This document shows positions 17,393 to 26,137 of a stretch of DNA of 64,000 nucleotides, in pieces. The notes beneath the pieces are model-generated. The model saw only the letters and a list, made by a program, of their open reading frames with translations, had not been told where the DNA came from and made no database searches. The stretch is from Streptomyces abyssomicinicus. Its GTDB lineage: Bacteria; Actinomycetota; Actinomycetes; Streptomycetales; Streptomycetaceae. The DNA lies in NCBI RefSeq assembly GCF_008974245.1, contig NZ_BBZI01000011.1, forward strand, positions 259,570 to 323,569, given 5' to 3'. Every line of letters begins with the position of its first letter. The first letter of the stretch is position 1. A program made the translations under genes and the position numbers.

Positions 17393-18933
17393 GCGGCGGC
17401 CTCCACGGGGGCGGTTCCGGCTCCGGCGGCGCCGTCGGCGGGGGCGGGGGCGGGTTCGGGGCGGACGACGCCGTACTCCAGCAGGTCGACCCGGCGGGTG
17501 GCCTTGCGGAACTCGGCGGTGGTGCCGGGCCAGACGGTGGTGTTGCGGCCGCTCGCGTCCAGGTACCAGCTGGTGCAGCCGCCGGTGTTCCACACGGTGC
17601 GACGCATCCGCTCCTGCACCCGTGCGGTCCAGGCCTCCTGCGCCTCGGGCCGCACGTCCAGCGCGGCGCGGCCGCCGAGGGTGTCCAACTGCCGCAGGTA
17701 GTCGGCGAGATAATTCAGCTGGGACTCGATCATCAGGATCATCGAGGAGTTGCCGAGACCGGTGTTGGGGCCGATGACCAGCAGGAAGTTGGGGAAGCCG
17801 GCCGTGGTGGTGCCGCGCAGGCCCGCCATGCCGTCCTTCCAGGTCTCCGCCAGGGTCCGCCCGTCGGTGCCCACCGCCCGCTCGGCGATCGGCATGTCGG
17901 TGACGTGGAAGCCGGTGCCGAAGATGATCGCGTCGACCTCGGTCCCGGTGCCGTCGGCGGCCACCACGGTGGAGCCCTTGATCTCGGCCAGGCCGCTCGC
18001 CACCACGTCCACATTCGGCTGCGCGAGGGCCGGGTAGTAGGCGTTGGAGAGCAGGATGCGCTTGCAGCCGATCCGGTAGTCGGGGGTCAGCTTGCGGCGC
18101 AGCTCCGGGTCCTTGATCGCCTTGGCCATGTTGGCCTTGGCGAGCTTCTCGACGACGCCGAGCATGTCGGGGTGCTTGGTGAACGCCTGCACCTGGAGCT
18201 CGCGGATGCCCCACAGGACGCCGCGGCGGAGCTTGGTGGTGAGCGGGACGGCGCGGTGGATGCCGCGTTCCAGGCCGCCGATCGGGCGGTCCGCGCGGGG
18301 CATCACCCACGGGGGCGTGCGCTGGAGGACGGTCAGCCGGCCGGCCTTCGGCTGGATCGCGGGCACGATCTGGATGGCCGAGGCGCCGGTGCCGACCATG
18401 GCGACGCGCTTGCCGGTGAGGTCGTAGTCGTGGTCCCAGCGCGCGGAGTGGAAGATCTTGCCGGGGAACGAGTCGATCCCGGGGACGTCCGGCAGCTTGG
18501 GGTCGGAGAGCGGGCCGGTCGCGTTGACCACCACGTCCGCGGTGAGGGTCGCGCCGTCCTTGGTCTCGATCACCCAGTGCAGTTCCCGCTTGTCCCAGGT
18601 CATGCGCTCGACCTCGGAGTCGAAGCGGATGTGGGGGCGCAGGCCGAAGGTGTCGGCGACCTTCTCCAGGTAGGCGTGGATGTGCTGCTGCCCGGAGAAG
18701 GCGCGCGGCCAGTCCGGGTTGGGGGCGAATGAGAACGAGTACAGGTGCGACGGCACGTCGCACGCGCACCCGGGGTAGCTGTTGTCGCGCCAGGTGCCAC
18801 CGATGGCGGAGGCGCGTTCCAGGACGACGAAGTCGGTGACGCCCTCGCGGCGTAGCCGCACCGCGGCGCCCAGGCCACCGAATCCGGCGCCGATCACCGC
18901 CACCCGTACATGCTCGTGCTCGTAGTCGGCCAT
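17389..18933 (-). CDS. Flavin-containing Baeyer-Villiger-type monooxygenase
   Basis: 514 residues with two Rossmann sites, GAGFGG (15-20) for FAD and GTGASA (181-186) for NADPH. The Baeyer-Villiger fingerprint FPGKIFHSARW lies at 156-166 (FxGxxxHxxxW). The enzyme inserts oxygen next to a carbonyl, making an ester or lactone. It is first in a three-gene coupled operon with a hydrolase and an SDR. The upstream gap carries a 32-bp palindrome and a divergent MerR gene. An Ala/Pro-rich tail of about 20 residues is extra. Confidence 0.93.
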   Translation of the reverse strand: MADYEHEHVRVAVIGAGFGGLGAAVRLRREGVTDFVVLERASAIGGTWRDNSYPGCACDVPSHLYSFSFAPNPDWPRAFSGQQHIHAYLEKVADTFGLRPHIRFDSEVERMTWDKRELHWVIETKDGATLTADVVVNATGPLSDPKLPDVPGIDSFPGKIFHSARWDHDYDLTGKRVAMVGTGASAIQIVPAIQPKAGRLTVLQRTPPWVMPRADRPIGGLERGIHRAVPLTTKLRRGVLWGIRELQVQAFTKHPDMLGVVEKLAKANMAKAIKDPELRRKLTPDYRIGCKRILLSNAYYPALAQPNVDVVASGLAEIKGSTVVAADGTGTEVDAIIFGTGFHVTDMPIAERAVGTDGRTLAETWKDGMAGLRGTTTAGFPNFLLVIGPNTGLGNSSMILMIESQLNYLADYLRQLDTLGGRAALDVRPEAQEAWTARVQERMRRTVWNTGGCTSWYLDASGRNTTVWPGTTAEFRKATRRVDLLEYGVVRPEPAPAPADGAAGAGTAPVEAAA

Positions 18934-18980
18934 CCCGCCGCCTCCTGCGCTCTGTCTGGCTGAGTGTTGCCTGGGTCCGA

Positions 18981-19012
18981 CGAACCTTGCCAGTATTCAC
19001 TGGCAATGTTCG
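18981..19012. promoter_or_regulatory. 32-bp palindromic operator between the BVMO operon and merR
   Basis: Inner arms TTGCCAGT (18987-18994) and ACTGGCAA (18999-19006) are perfect and flank ATTC. Outer arms CGAAC (18981-18985) and GTTCG (19008-19012) are also perfect. One position between the arms mismatches, so 13 of 14 pairs match. It lies 48 bases before the monooxygenase ATG. It is very likely an operator; the binder could be the MerR protein or an unlinked TetR-type repressor. Confidence 0.75.
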
Positions 19013-19091
19013 GAGCGTAGGGCAGGTGTGTACCGATGGGTAGGGGTCGCGCGGAGGAAAGTTACCGACGGTACGGCCTAGGGTGATCGGC

Positions 19092-19772
19092 GTGACGGAC
19101 GAGGCGGCGACGGTGGCACACGACGACGACGGCGACGGCAGGCGGCGGGAGTACCGCGCGGAGGAACTGGCGCGGCTGGCCGGCATCACCACGCGCACCC
19201 TCCGCTTCTACCGGGAGCGCAGGCTGCTGGCGCCGCCGCGGCGGGAGGGCCGGATCGCCTGGTACGACGACCGGCACCTGGCCCGGCTGCGGACCATCGC
19301 GGCGCTGCTGGAGCGGGGCCACACACTGACCGGCATCGCCGAGCTGGCCGAGGCGTTCGAGCACGGGCGGGGGGTGGGGGAGCTCCTGGGGGTCGCCCCC
19401 ACCGAGGAGACCCCGGTGCGGCTCACCCCGGAGGAGCTGGCGGAACGGTTCGCCGGCGAGGTGTCGCCGGAGAACCTGGTCGCGGCGATGGAGCTCGGCT
19501 ATGTCGCCGTGGACGGCGAGGAGTTCGTGCACATCAGCCGGAACCTGCTGGACGCGTCGTCGGCCCTGGTGCGGGCGGGCATCCCGCTGGGGGCGGTGCT
19601 GGAGGCGGGGCGGCGGGTGCGGGAGCACGCCGACGCGGTCGCGGACCTCTTCGCGGAACTGGTCGGCGCGCACGCCCCGGCGGAGGACGCGCACCGTCTG
19701 CGCCCGCTGGCGCGGAGCGTGGTCCAGGCGGAACTCTCCCTCGCCCTGGACCGGCGCCTCCGCAAGCCGTAG
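19092..19772 (+). CDS. MerR family transcriptional regulator
   Basis: 226 residues. An N-terminal winged helix-turn-helix (EYRAEELARLAGITTRTLRFYRERRLL) is followed by the MerR coil region (LRTIAALLERGHTLTGIAEL). The effector part at about 110-226 has no cysteine cluster, so a metal sensor is unlikely. The gene is divergent from the monooxygenase operon. GTG 19092 has AGGG eight bases upstream; GTG 19083, in frame, is the alternative. It probably controls the operon through the intervening region. Confidence 0.85.
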   Translation: MTDEAATVAHDDDGDGRRREYRAEELARLAGITTRTLRFYRERRLLAPPRREGRIAWYDDRHLARLRTIAALLERGHTLTGIAELAEAFEHGRGVGELLGVAPTEETPVRLTPEELAERFAGEVSPENLVAAMELGYVAVDGEEFVHISRNLLDASSALVRAGIPLGAVLEAGRRVREHADAVADLFAELVGAHAPAEDAHRLRPLARSVVQAELSLALDRRLRKP

Positions 19773-19910
19773 CCCACCCTGCCACCACCCGGGCCGCAGT
19801 GTCGCCGCGCCGGCCGCCGCCCGGGCTGCCCGGGCCGCCGGGCCGCCGCCCGGGGCCGCCGCGCCGGCCGCAGTGCCGCCGCCTTGGCCCGCCGCGCAGG
19901 TGCCCCGGCC

Positions 19911-20196
19911 GCCGAGTGGCCGCCCCGGCCCGCCCCGGGCGCCTCGCCGCTGTCTTGGCCCGCTGTGCCGCTGCTCCGGGTTGCCTCGCCGTCGCCTTGG
20001 CCTGCCGCGCAGTTGCCCCGGCCAACCCGGGCTGCTGTGCCGCCGCTCCGGTCGCCGAGTCGCCGCCTCGGCCCGCCCCGGGCGCCTCGCCGCTGTCCTG
20101 GCCCGCCGTGCCGCTGCCCCGGGCTGCCTCGCCGTCGCCTTGGCCTGCCGCGCAGTTGCCCCGGCCAACCCGGGTCGCTGTGCCGCCGCTCCGGTC
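19911..20196. repeat. 143-bp tandem duplication in a long intergenic gap
   Basis: Unit one is 19911-20053 and unit two 20054-20196. They share long identical blocks, for example around GCCTGCCGCGCAGTTGCCCC. A more degraded copy may precede at about 19800-19910. Because 143 is not a multiple of three, the second copy shifts every reading frame. The open frames across it have Arg/Gly/Ala-only composition and are not genes. I see no gene in 19773-20569; the rest is GC-rich low-complexity sequence. Confidence 0.8.
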
Positions 20197-20569
20197 GCCG
20201 TGCCGTTGGTGCGGCTGCGCCTGATGCCCTGGCCGCGGCGTCGTAGTCGGTCCGGATGCATGCCTCGGGTGGGGAAGGCGCAGTGTCGGGCCTGCCGGTG
20301 CGGAGTGTGGTGCGGCGGAGTCGGTCTCCCGCCCCCGACCGAGGTTGCGTGAGGCGTGGCATGGCCGTCAGCGGTGCGGAGCCCGTCGCCGCGGTCGGCG
20401 CGCCGTCGCCCCGGCCGGCCGGTGTGACGGTCCCGGGCGGGAGGATGCGGCGGGACCGCGGCCCCGGTCCGCAGGGCCGGGGCCGGGCTGGTCCCCGCCG
20501 GTGTGCCTGGTCGCCGTGCCGTCGCTCCGGGCGGGCCCGAGGCCCGGGCGGCGACCCGCCGCGGGTGGG

Positions 20570-23500
20570 TCAGTTCCGGGGCGGCAGTGGCGGGCGGGTG
20601 CGGTCCGGGACGGTGTCGCGGTCCGGGGGTTCGGCGGCGGGCCGCTCGGAGAGGAGGTCGAGGGCGATGCGGACGGCCTCCTCCAGGCCGGTGAGGCGGC
20701 CCTCGGCCCAGTCGAGCGGGGTGCGCAGGGCCTCGACGTCCGGTTCGACGCCGTGGTTCTCGACCGACCACCCGTACGCGTCGAACCACGCCGCGTTCAT
20801 CGGGACGGTGATGACCGTGCCGTCGCCGAGCCGGTGGCGGCCGGTCATGCCGACCACGCCGCCCCAGGTCCGCTGGCCGACCACCGGGCCGAGCTCCAGC
20901 AGCTTGAACGCCGCCGTGATCATGTCGCCGTCGGAGGACGTCGCCTCGTCGGCGACCGCGACCACCGGCCCGCGCGGGGCGTTGGAGGCGTAGGACACCG
21001 GCTCGGCGTGCCGGGTGACGTCCCAGCCGAGGATGGTCCGTGTCAGCTGCTCGACCACCAGCTCGCTGATGTGCCCGCCCGCGTTGCCGCGCACGTCGAC
21101 GATCAGGGCGGGGCGGGAGACCTCCATGCGGACGTCCCGGCTGAACTGCGCCCAGCCGGAGCCGCCCATGTCGGGGATGTGCAGGTAGCCGCACCGGCCC
21201 TCGCTCAGCTCCCGCACGATCTCCCGCCGTTCGGCGACCCAGGTCTGGTAGCGCAGCGGCCGCTCGTCGGTCAGCGGCAGCACCGCCACCCGGCGGGTGG
21301 GGCCGCCGCCGGGGGCCGCGAACGTCAGCTCCACGGTGGTGTCGCCGGTGCCGGCGAGCAGCGGGAAGGGGCCGGCGGTGACCTCGACCGGGCGGCCGTT
21401 CACGTGGGTGAGCACCGCGCCCTCGCGGATGCCGGTGCCGGCCAGCGGGGAGCGGGCGCGCGAGTCGGAGGAGTCGCCCGGCAGGATCCGCTTGACCTGC
21501 CAGCCCGCCGGCGTGCGCACGAGGTCCGCGCCGAGCAGGCCCTGCCGCCGCTGGTAGTGCGGCGGGCCCTCGTTGCGGCGGGCCGGGGTGACGTAGGCGT
21601 GCGAGGTGCCCAGCTCGCCCAGGACCTCGCGCAGCAGGTCGGCGAACTCGTCGGGCGTGCTGACCCGTTCGACCAGGGGCCGGTACTGGGCGAGGACCGC
21701 GTCCCAGTCGATGCCGCACATGCCCGGGTCCCAGAAGTAGGCCCGGGTGAGCCGCCCGGCCTCCTCGAACGCCTGCCGCCACTCGGCGCCCGGGTCGACC
21801 CGGTGCAGGATCCGCCGGGCGTCGATCCACACCGTGGTGTCGGCGTCGCCGAGTTCGGTGGCCGGCATGGCGCGCAGCTCGCCGTCCTGGACGACCACCA
21901 GCCGGGTGCCGTCTCCGCTGACGCCGAACCATTCCAGGTGGTGGACGAGTTCGGTGCGCCGGGCCTTGGCGATGTGGAAGTGCTCCAGGGAGGGCCGGTC
22001 GCTGGGGTCGTCCGGGTTGGCGAAGGTCTCGCCGAGCGCGCCGGAGATGGGCCAGCGCAGCCAGACGAGGCCGCCGCCCGCCACCGGGGTGAGGGAGGAG
22101 TACTTGGAGGCGGCCACCGGGAACGGCGTGACCCGGCTCTCCAGGCCCTCCGTCTCGATGGAGACCACGCCCGGCTCGTCCGTCCCCTCCAGCTCCAGTC
22201 CGCCCGCCGCCGGGCGGCCCTCGGGGGACAGGGCGAACGGCGACGGCGTGGCGGAGGAGAGCGGCACCAGGTAGGGGCGGGAGCCCAGCGGGAAGGAGAG
22301 GTCGCCGGTGTGCACGTCGTACACCGGGTCGAAGCCGCGCCAGGAGAGGAAGGCCAGGTAGCGGCCGTCGCTGGTGAAGACGGGGCTCTCGTCCTCGAAG
22401 CGGCCGTCGGTGACGTCGACGACCGTGCCGTCCTTGATCCGGGCCAGCCTGATCCGGCGCAGGGTCCGCCCGACGGTCGGGTGCGACCAGGTGAGCCAGG
22501 CGCCGTCGGGCGAGAAGGCGAGGTCGCGGACCGGGCCGTTGTCGGAGCGGACCAGTTCGGTGACCGAGCCGTACGCCTCGGTGTCGGAGCCGGCGTCGTC
22601 GGAGACGGTGATCAGCATCAGGCGGCCGTCGTGGGAGGCGACCGCGAGGCGGTTGCCCTCCGGGTCGGCCGCCATCTCCAGCACGCGGCCCAGCCGCCCG
22701 GAGGCGAGCCGGTGCGGGGCCCGGTCGCCGGTGGCGCGCGGCAGGTAGGCGATCTCGACGGCGTCCTCGCCCTCGGCGTCGGTCACGTAGGCGATCCGGC
22801 CGCTGCCGCCCAGCGTCTCCGGCAGGCGCACCCGCACTCCCGGCATGTCGGTCAGGGTCCGCGCCGGGCCGTCGCGGTGGGTGAGCCAGTACAGGCTGCC
22901 CCGGACCACGACCGCGCTGGCCCGCCCGGTCTCGTCCACCGCGATCCCGCCGACGTGCTGCGCGGCGGGTACCTGGTGGCGGCGGCGGCCGGCGCGCGGG
23001 CCGCCGGTGCGGACGTCCAGCCGTCGGGGCTCGGAGTCCGCCGTGAGGTCGTCGAGCATCCACAGGTCGCCGCCGCACTGGTAGACCACCCGGGTGCCGT
23101 CGCCGGCGGCGTTGCGGGCGTAGAACTCGGCGTGGTCGGTGTGGCGGCGAAGGTCCGTGCCGTCCAGGGCGCAGGAGTAGAGGTTGCCGACGCCCTCGTG
23201 GTCGGAGAGGAAGGCGATCCGGTCGCCGATGAACTGCGGGCAGTCCAGGTGTCCGCCGATGTCGGCGAGGAGCCGCCGCCCGTCCAGCCAGAGGCGGCCG
23301 GTGGCGCCGCCGCGGTAGCGCTTCCAGGAGGCCGGCTCGTGCGGGGGCGTGCCGGTGAGCAGCAGGGTGCGCCACTCGCCGTCGCTCTCGGTATCACCGT
23401 CGGCGTCGCGAACCGCGTCGGCCCCTGCCGCGTCCGCCGCGGCGGACTCCGTCCCGGTCACCGCGGGGCCGGTGGTGAGGTCGATGTCGGAGACCGGCCC

Positions 23501-23917
23501 CCACCGCAGGGGTGAGCCGGGGCCGCCGTCCAGGGGGACCGCGTAGGAGAAGGTGATCGGGAACGGCCGGCCGTGGGAGGAGACGGCGAGGATGTCGCTG
23601 CGGCCGCCGAGTTCCGGGTCGGGCGGTGTCCAGCCGCAGACCCGGGCGTCCGGGCCGCCCCAGTAGGTCAGCCGGGTCGCCTTGCCGCCCTCCACCGGCA
23701 TCACGTGCACCTCGGGCACCAGGGTGTGCCAGGAGGTGTACGCGATCAGCGTGCCGTCCGGCGAGAAGCGGGGGTGGCCGGTCTTGGTGCGGTCCGAGGT
23801 GAGCCGCCACGCCCGGCCGCACTCGCCGCCCTTGTCCAAGGGCGCCAGCCAGAGATCGTCCTCGGCCACGAAGCACAGCAGGTCGCCGCGGATGTGGGGC
23901 AGGCGCAAAAAGGTCAC
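20570..23917 (-). CDS. Tricorn-type S41 serine protease
   Basis: 1115 residues. Two N-terminal beta-propeller regions come first, with Tol/WD-like repeats such as RFSPDGTLIAYTS, DLAFSPDGAWLTWS and VFTSDGRYLAFLS. The tricorn C1 domain, a PDZ domain (GIREGAVLTHVNGRPVEV) and the S41 catalytic domain follow. The tetrad matches archaeal tricorn: Ser772-His773 in LGTSHAYV, the nucleophile Ser995 in TSSDGD, and a Glu in GVEPDVE. Tricorn degrades peptides released by the proteasome in the cytoplasm. GTG 23917 gives the conserved VTFLRLPHIRGDLL start. The frame stays open to 24043, but the extra residues are low complexity. Confidence 0.9.
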   Translation of the reverse strand: MTFLRLPHIRGDLLCFVAEDDLWLAPLDKGGECGRAWRLTSDRTKTGHPRFSPDGTLIAYTSWHTLVPEVHVMPVEGGKATRLTYWGGPDARVCGWTPPDPELGGRSDILAVSSHGRPFPITFSYAVPLDGGPGSPLRWGPVSDIDLTTGPAVTGTESAAADAAGADAVRDADGDTESDGEWRTLLLTGTPPHEPASWKRYRGGATGRLWLDGRRLLADIGGHLDCPQFIGDRIAFLSDHEGVGNLYSCALDGTDLRRHTDHAEFYARNAAGDGTRVVYQCGGDLWMLDDLTADSEPRRLDVRTGGPRAGRRRHQVPAAQHVGGIAVDETGRASAVVVRGSLYWLTHRDGPARTLTDMPGVRVRLPETLGGSGRIAYVTDAEGEDAVEIAYLPRATGDRAPHRLASGRLGRVLEMAADPEGNRLAVASHDGRLMLITVSDDAGSDTEAYGSVTELVRSDNGPVRDLAFSPDGAWLTWSHPTVGRTLRRIRLARIKDGTVVDVTDGRFEDESPVFTSDGRYLAFLSWRGFDPVYDVHTGDLSFPLGSRPYLVPLSSATPSPFALSPEGRPAAGGLELEGTDEPGVVSIETEGLESRVTPFPVAASKYSSLTPVAGGGLVWLRWPISGALGETFANPDDPSDRPSLEHFHIAKARRTELVHHLEWFGVSGDGTRLVVVQDGELRAMPATELGDADTTVWIDARRILHRVDPGAEWRQAFEEAGRLTRAYFWDPGMCGIDWDAVLAQYRPLVERVSTPDEFADLLREVLGELGTSHAYVTPARRNEGPPHYQRRQGLLGADLVRTPAGWQVKRILPGDSSDSRARSPLAGTGIREGAVLTHVNGRPVEVTAGPFPLLAGTGDTTVELTFAAPGGGPTRRVAVLPLTDERPLRYQTWVAERREIVRELSEGRCGYLHIPDMGGSGWAQFSRDVRMEVSRPALIVDVRGNAGGHISELVVEQLTRTILGWDVTRHAEPVSYASNAPRGPVVAVADEATSSDGDMITAAFKLLELGPVVGQRTWGGVVGMTGRHRLGDGTVITVPMNAAWFDAYGWSVENHGVEPDVEALRTPLDWAEGRLTGLEEAVRIALDLLSERPAAEPPDRDTVPDRTRPPLPPRN

Positions 23918-24117
23918 CCCACCATGCTTCGGCGGCCTGGGCGGCCGGGCAACTCGGGCGGCGGCCGCGCCGGGGCCGGTCGGGGCCGAATGGAGCGCTT
24001 CGGGTCCGCGCCGGGGGCGGATCCGCCCGCCCGGTGCCCGCATGGTGGTTGCCCGGTGCCCGCCCGGTGGGTGGAACGGGGTCGCACCGGGGAGGGGGAG
24101 ATCACTAGCGTGCGGTC

Positions 24118-24657
24118 ATGACCATCGAGAACCAGGCGCATGACCTGAGCGGGGACGCCGGAGCGGACGCCGCCCACCCCCGCTTCGCCGCCGCCCTGCG
24201 GGAGCGGGGGCTGGAGCACCTGCTGGCGGGTGTCCGCCGGTACCCGGACGCCGTGCGGACCGCCGCCGAGGCCGCCGCGGCGGTCGGCTGCGACCTCTCA
24301 CAGATCTGCAAGTCCCTGATCTTCGCGGTGGGCGACGAGCCGGTACTGGTCCTGATGGACGGCGCCGGGCGGGTCGACCTGGAGGCGGTGCGGCGGGAGC
24401 TGGACGCGGAACAGGTCGCCCGGGCCACGGCGGCGACGGTCCGGGAGGCCACGGGTTACGCCATCGGGGGCGTGCCCCCGTTCGGGCACCGCACCCGCAC
24501 CCGGGTCCTCGCCGACCGCTCGCTGCTCGCCCACGAGGTGCTGTGGGCGGCGGCGGGGACACCGCACTCGGTGTTCCCCGTCGCCCCGGGCGAGCTGGTC
24601 GCGCTGGCCGACGCCGTGGTCGTCGACGTCCGGGAGACCGCCGAGCGGACGGTATGA
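24118..24657 (+). CDS. YbaK/EbsC family aminoacyl-tRNA deacylase
   Basis: A 179-residue member of the INS/YbaK superfamily, which hydrolyses mischarged tRNAs such as Cys-tRNA-Pro or Ala-tRNA-Pro. ICKSLIF carries the conserved lysine. GYAIGGVPPFGH and WAAAGTPHSVFPV are family hallmarks. ATG 24118 follows TAGCGT at 24105-24110, so a leaderless mRNA is possible; a GGAGGGGGAG stretch lies further up. Its TGA overlaps the next ATG (ATGA), so translation is coupled to the transporter gene. Confidence 0.92.
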   Translation: MTIENQAHDLSGDAGADAAHPRFAAALRERGLEHLLAGVRRYPDAVRTAAEAAAAVGCDLSQICKSLIFAVGDEPVLVLMDGAGRVDLEAVRRELDAEQVARATAATVREATGYAIGGVPPFGHRTRTRVLADRSLLAHEVLWAAAGTPHSVFPVAPGELVALADAVVVDVRETAERTV

Positions 24658-25511
24658 CGCCGCTGGTCGTGGCGGCGGTGGGGCTGGCCGCGGTCACGCA
24701 CGCCGCCTGGAACGCCCTGGCGCACCGGATCGCCGACAAGCTGGTCGGATTCACGCTGATCGCCGGGGGCGGGGCGCTGATCGGCGTCGTCGCGATGCCG
24801 TTGGTGCCGGTTCCGGCGGCGGGGGCGTGGCCGTACCTGCTGGGCTCGGCGGTGCTGCACGTCCTCTACTACCTGCTGCTGATGCGGTCGTTCCGGCTGG
24901 GTGACTTCGGGCAGGCCTATCCGATCGCCCGGGGCACCGCGCCGCTGGTGGTGACCGTGCTGGCGGCCGTCCTCGCCCACGAGGTGCCGGGCGGGTGGGC
25001 GATGGCCGGGGTGGTCGTGTCCTGCCTGGGCCTGTCCGGCGTGGCCCTGTGGGGCCTGCGGGGGCGGCGGCCGGACCCGGCGGCGATCGGGGCCGCCCTC
25101 GCGACCGGGCTCGCCATCGCCGCGTACACCGTGGTCGACGGGCTCGGGGTGCGGGCCGCGGGGCCGGCGGCCGGGGCGGCCGCGGGCTACACGGCGTACC
25201 TCATGGCCCTGGGCGGGCTGGGCGTCCCGCTGTACGCGCTCTCCCGGCTGCGGGGCGGCGCCGTCGCCGCCCTGCGGCCGCACGCGGCGCTGGGGCTGCT
25301 GGGCGCGGGGCTGTCGGTGACGGCGTACGGGCTGGTGCTGTGGGCGCAGACGCGGGCGCCGATGGCGCCGGTCGCGGCGCTGCGGGAGTCCTCGATCATC
25401 GTGGGGGCGGCCATCGGGGCGGTCCTGTTCAAGGAGCGGTTCGGGCTGCCGCGGGTGGTGGGGGCCGTGCTGGTGGTGCTGGGCCTGGGCCTGATGCTCC
25501 GCGCGGGCTGA
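24654..25511 (+). CDS. EamA/DMT-family transporter
   Basis: A 285-residue integral membrane protein with about ten hydrophobic helices in two EamA halves. LGDFGQAYPIARGTAPL lies in the first half and APVAALRESSIIVGAAIGAVLFKERFG in the second. It is probably a metabolite exporter; the substrate is unknown. ATG 24654 overlaps the deacylase stop. Confidence 0.88.
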   Translation: MTPLVVAAVGLAAVTHAAWNALAHRIADKLVGFTLIAGGGALIGVVAMPLVPVPAAGAWPYLLGSAVLHVLYYLLLMRSFRLGDFGQAYPIARGTAPLVVTVLAAVLAHEVPGGWAMAGVVVSCLGLSGVALWGLRGRRPDPAAIGAALATGLAIAAYTVVDGLGVRAAGPAAGAAAGYTAYLMALGGLGVPLYALSRLRGGAVAALRPHAALGLLGAGLSVTAYGLVLWAQTRAPMAPVAALRESSIIVGAAIGAVLFKERFGLPRVVGAVLVVLGLGLMLRAG

Positions 25512-25546
25512 GCGGCCACCGCGGGCGGTACCTCGGTGCCCGGGGG

Positions 25547-25582
25547 CGACCCGGGGGGCGACCCGGGGGGCGACCCGGGCGC
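25547..25582. repeat. 12-bp G-rich tandem repeat
   Basis: CGACCCGGGGGG units at 25547 and 25559, with a partial one at 25571. The preceding CCCGGGGG fits the same period. The runs of five to six G give G-quadruplex potential on the + strand. CCCGGG is also self-complementary, so hairpins compete. Confidence 0.7.
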
Positions 25583-25633
25583 CGCGGGCGGTCCCGGCGC
25601 GGCGCCGTGAGGGCGTGTGCCGTGAAGGGCCCG

Positions 25634-26047
25634 TCAGGGGTGCGGGGCGGGGGTCAGGGGTGGGGCGGAGGCGGTGGGCGCGCCGGTCGGGGCGGGGGTC
25701 GGGGCGCCGGTGACCGCGGCGTGGATGCGGCCGAGGAAGCGGAGCAGGACGGTGGTGTCGAACTGGGCGACCACCACGCCCCGCTCACCCGGCAGCTCCA
25801 CCACCGTGCCGGCCCGCCCGCAGGGCCACACCCGCACCCCGCCCGCCTCGGCGCCCCGCGCGGGGCTGCACACGCCCCGCTCCAGCAGCGCCCGGTCCAC
25901 CCGCCACTCGTGCGGCGTCGGCGCCGCCAGGCGGATCGTCACCTCCGACGCCCCGCTCTCGTGCCGCAGCAGCACCGGGACCCGGCCCCGGTCCTCCTGC
26001 GACGCGGTCAGGACGTGCGCTCGTGTGTACTGCTCGATCGCGGACAC
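25634..26047 (-). CDS. SsgA family sporulation/cell division regulator
   Basis: A 137-residue SsgA-like protein. It has the family layout of a basic ligand-binding patch followed by a terminal Phe-Leu helix: RVPVLLRHE, PHEWRVDRALLERGVCSPA, GGVRVWPCGR and TTVLLRFLGRIHAAV. SsgA-like proteins act in sporulation septation and cell-wall remodelling in Streptomyces. GTG 26047 is chosen; GTG 26053 is equally open. There is no ribosome site. The Pro/Ala/Thr tail is extra. It is divergent from the metal transporter, with the Nur box between them. Confidence 0.72.
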   Translation of the reverse strand: MSAIEQYTRAHVLTASQEDRGRVPVLLRHESGASEVTIRLAAPTPHEWRVDRALLERGVCSPARGAEAGGVRVWPCGRAGTVVELPGERGVVVAQFDTTVLLRFLGRIHAAVTGAPTPAPTGAPTASAPPLTPAPHP

Positions 26048-26101
26048 GCACACAATGTGCCAGTTTTCGCCGGTTTCCGCTCTCCGGCGTAGTACTCGTT
26101 C

Positions 26102-26118
26102 TTGCAAGGATGTTGCAA
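26102..26118. promoter_or_regulatory. Nur (nickel-responsive Fur-family repressor) box
   Basis: TTGCAA-GGATG-TTGCAA is a perfect match to the Streptomyces Nur consensus tTGCaa-N5-ttGCAA. The first TTGCAA can also serve as a -35, with CACCAT at 26126-26131 as -10 (18-bp spacing). Repressor binding would then block the transporter promoter. It lies 20 bases before the cbiM start. Confidence 0.75.
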
Positions 26119-26137
26119 CAAGCGGCACCATCGAACA

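Noticed and set aside
19499..20362. A 287-residue repeat-rich frame in the merR-tricorn gap
   Set aside because: The 143-bp unit shifts frame between copies and composition is Arg/Gly/Ala only. No ribosome site is seen.
19062..23375. A 1437-codon open frame on the - strand across the tricorn gene and repeat gap
   Set aside because: It is Arg/Pro/Gly-rich throughout and out of frame with the well-supported protease.
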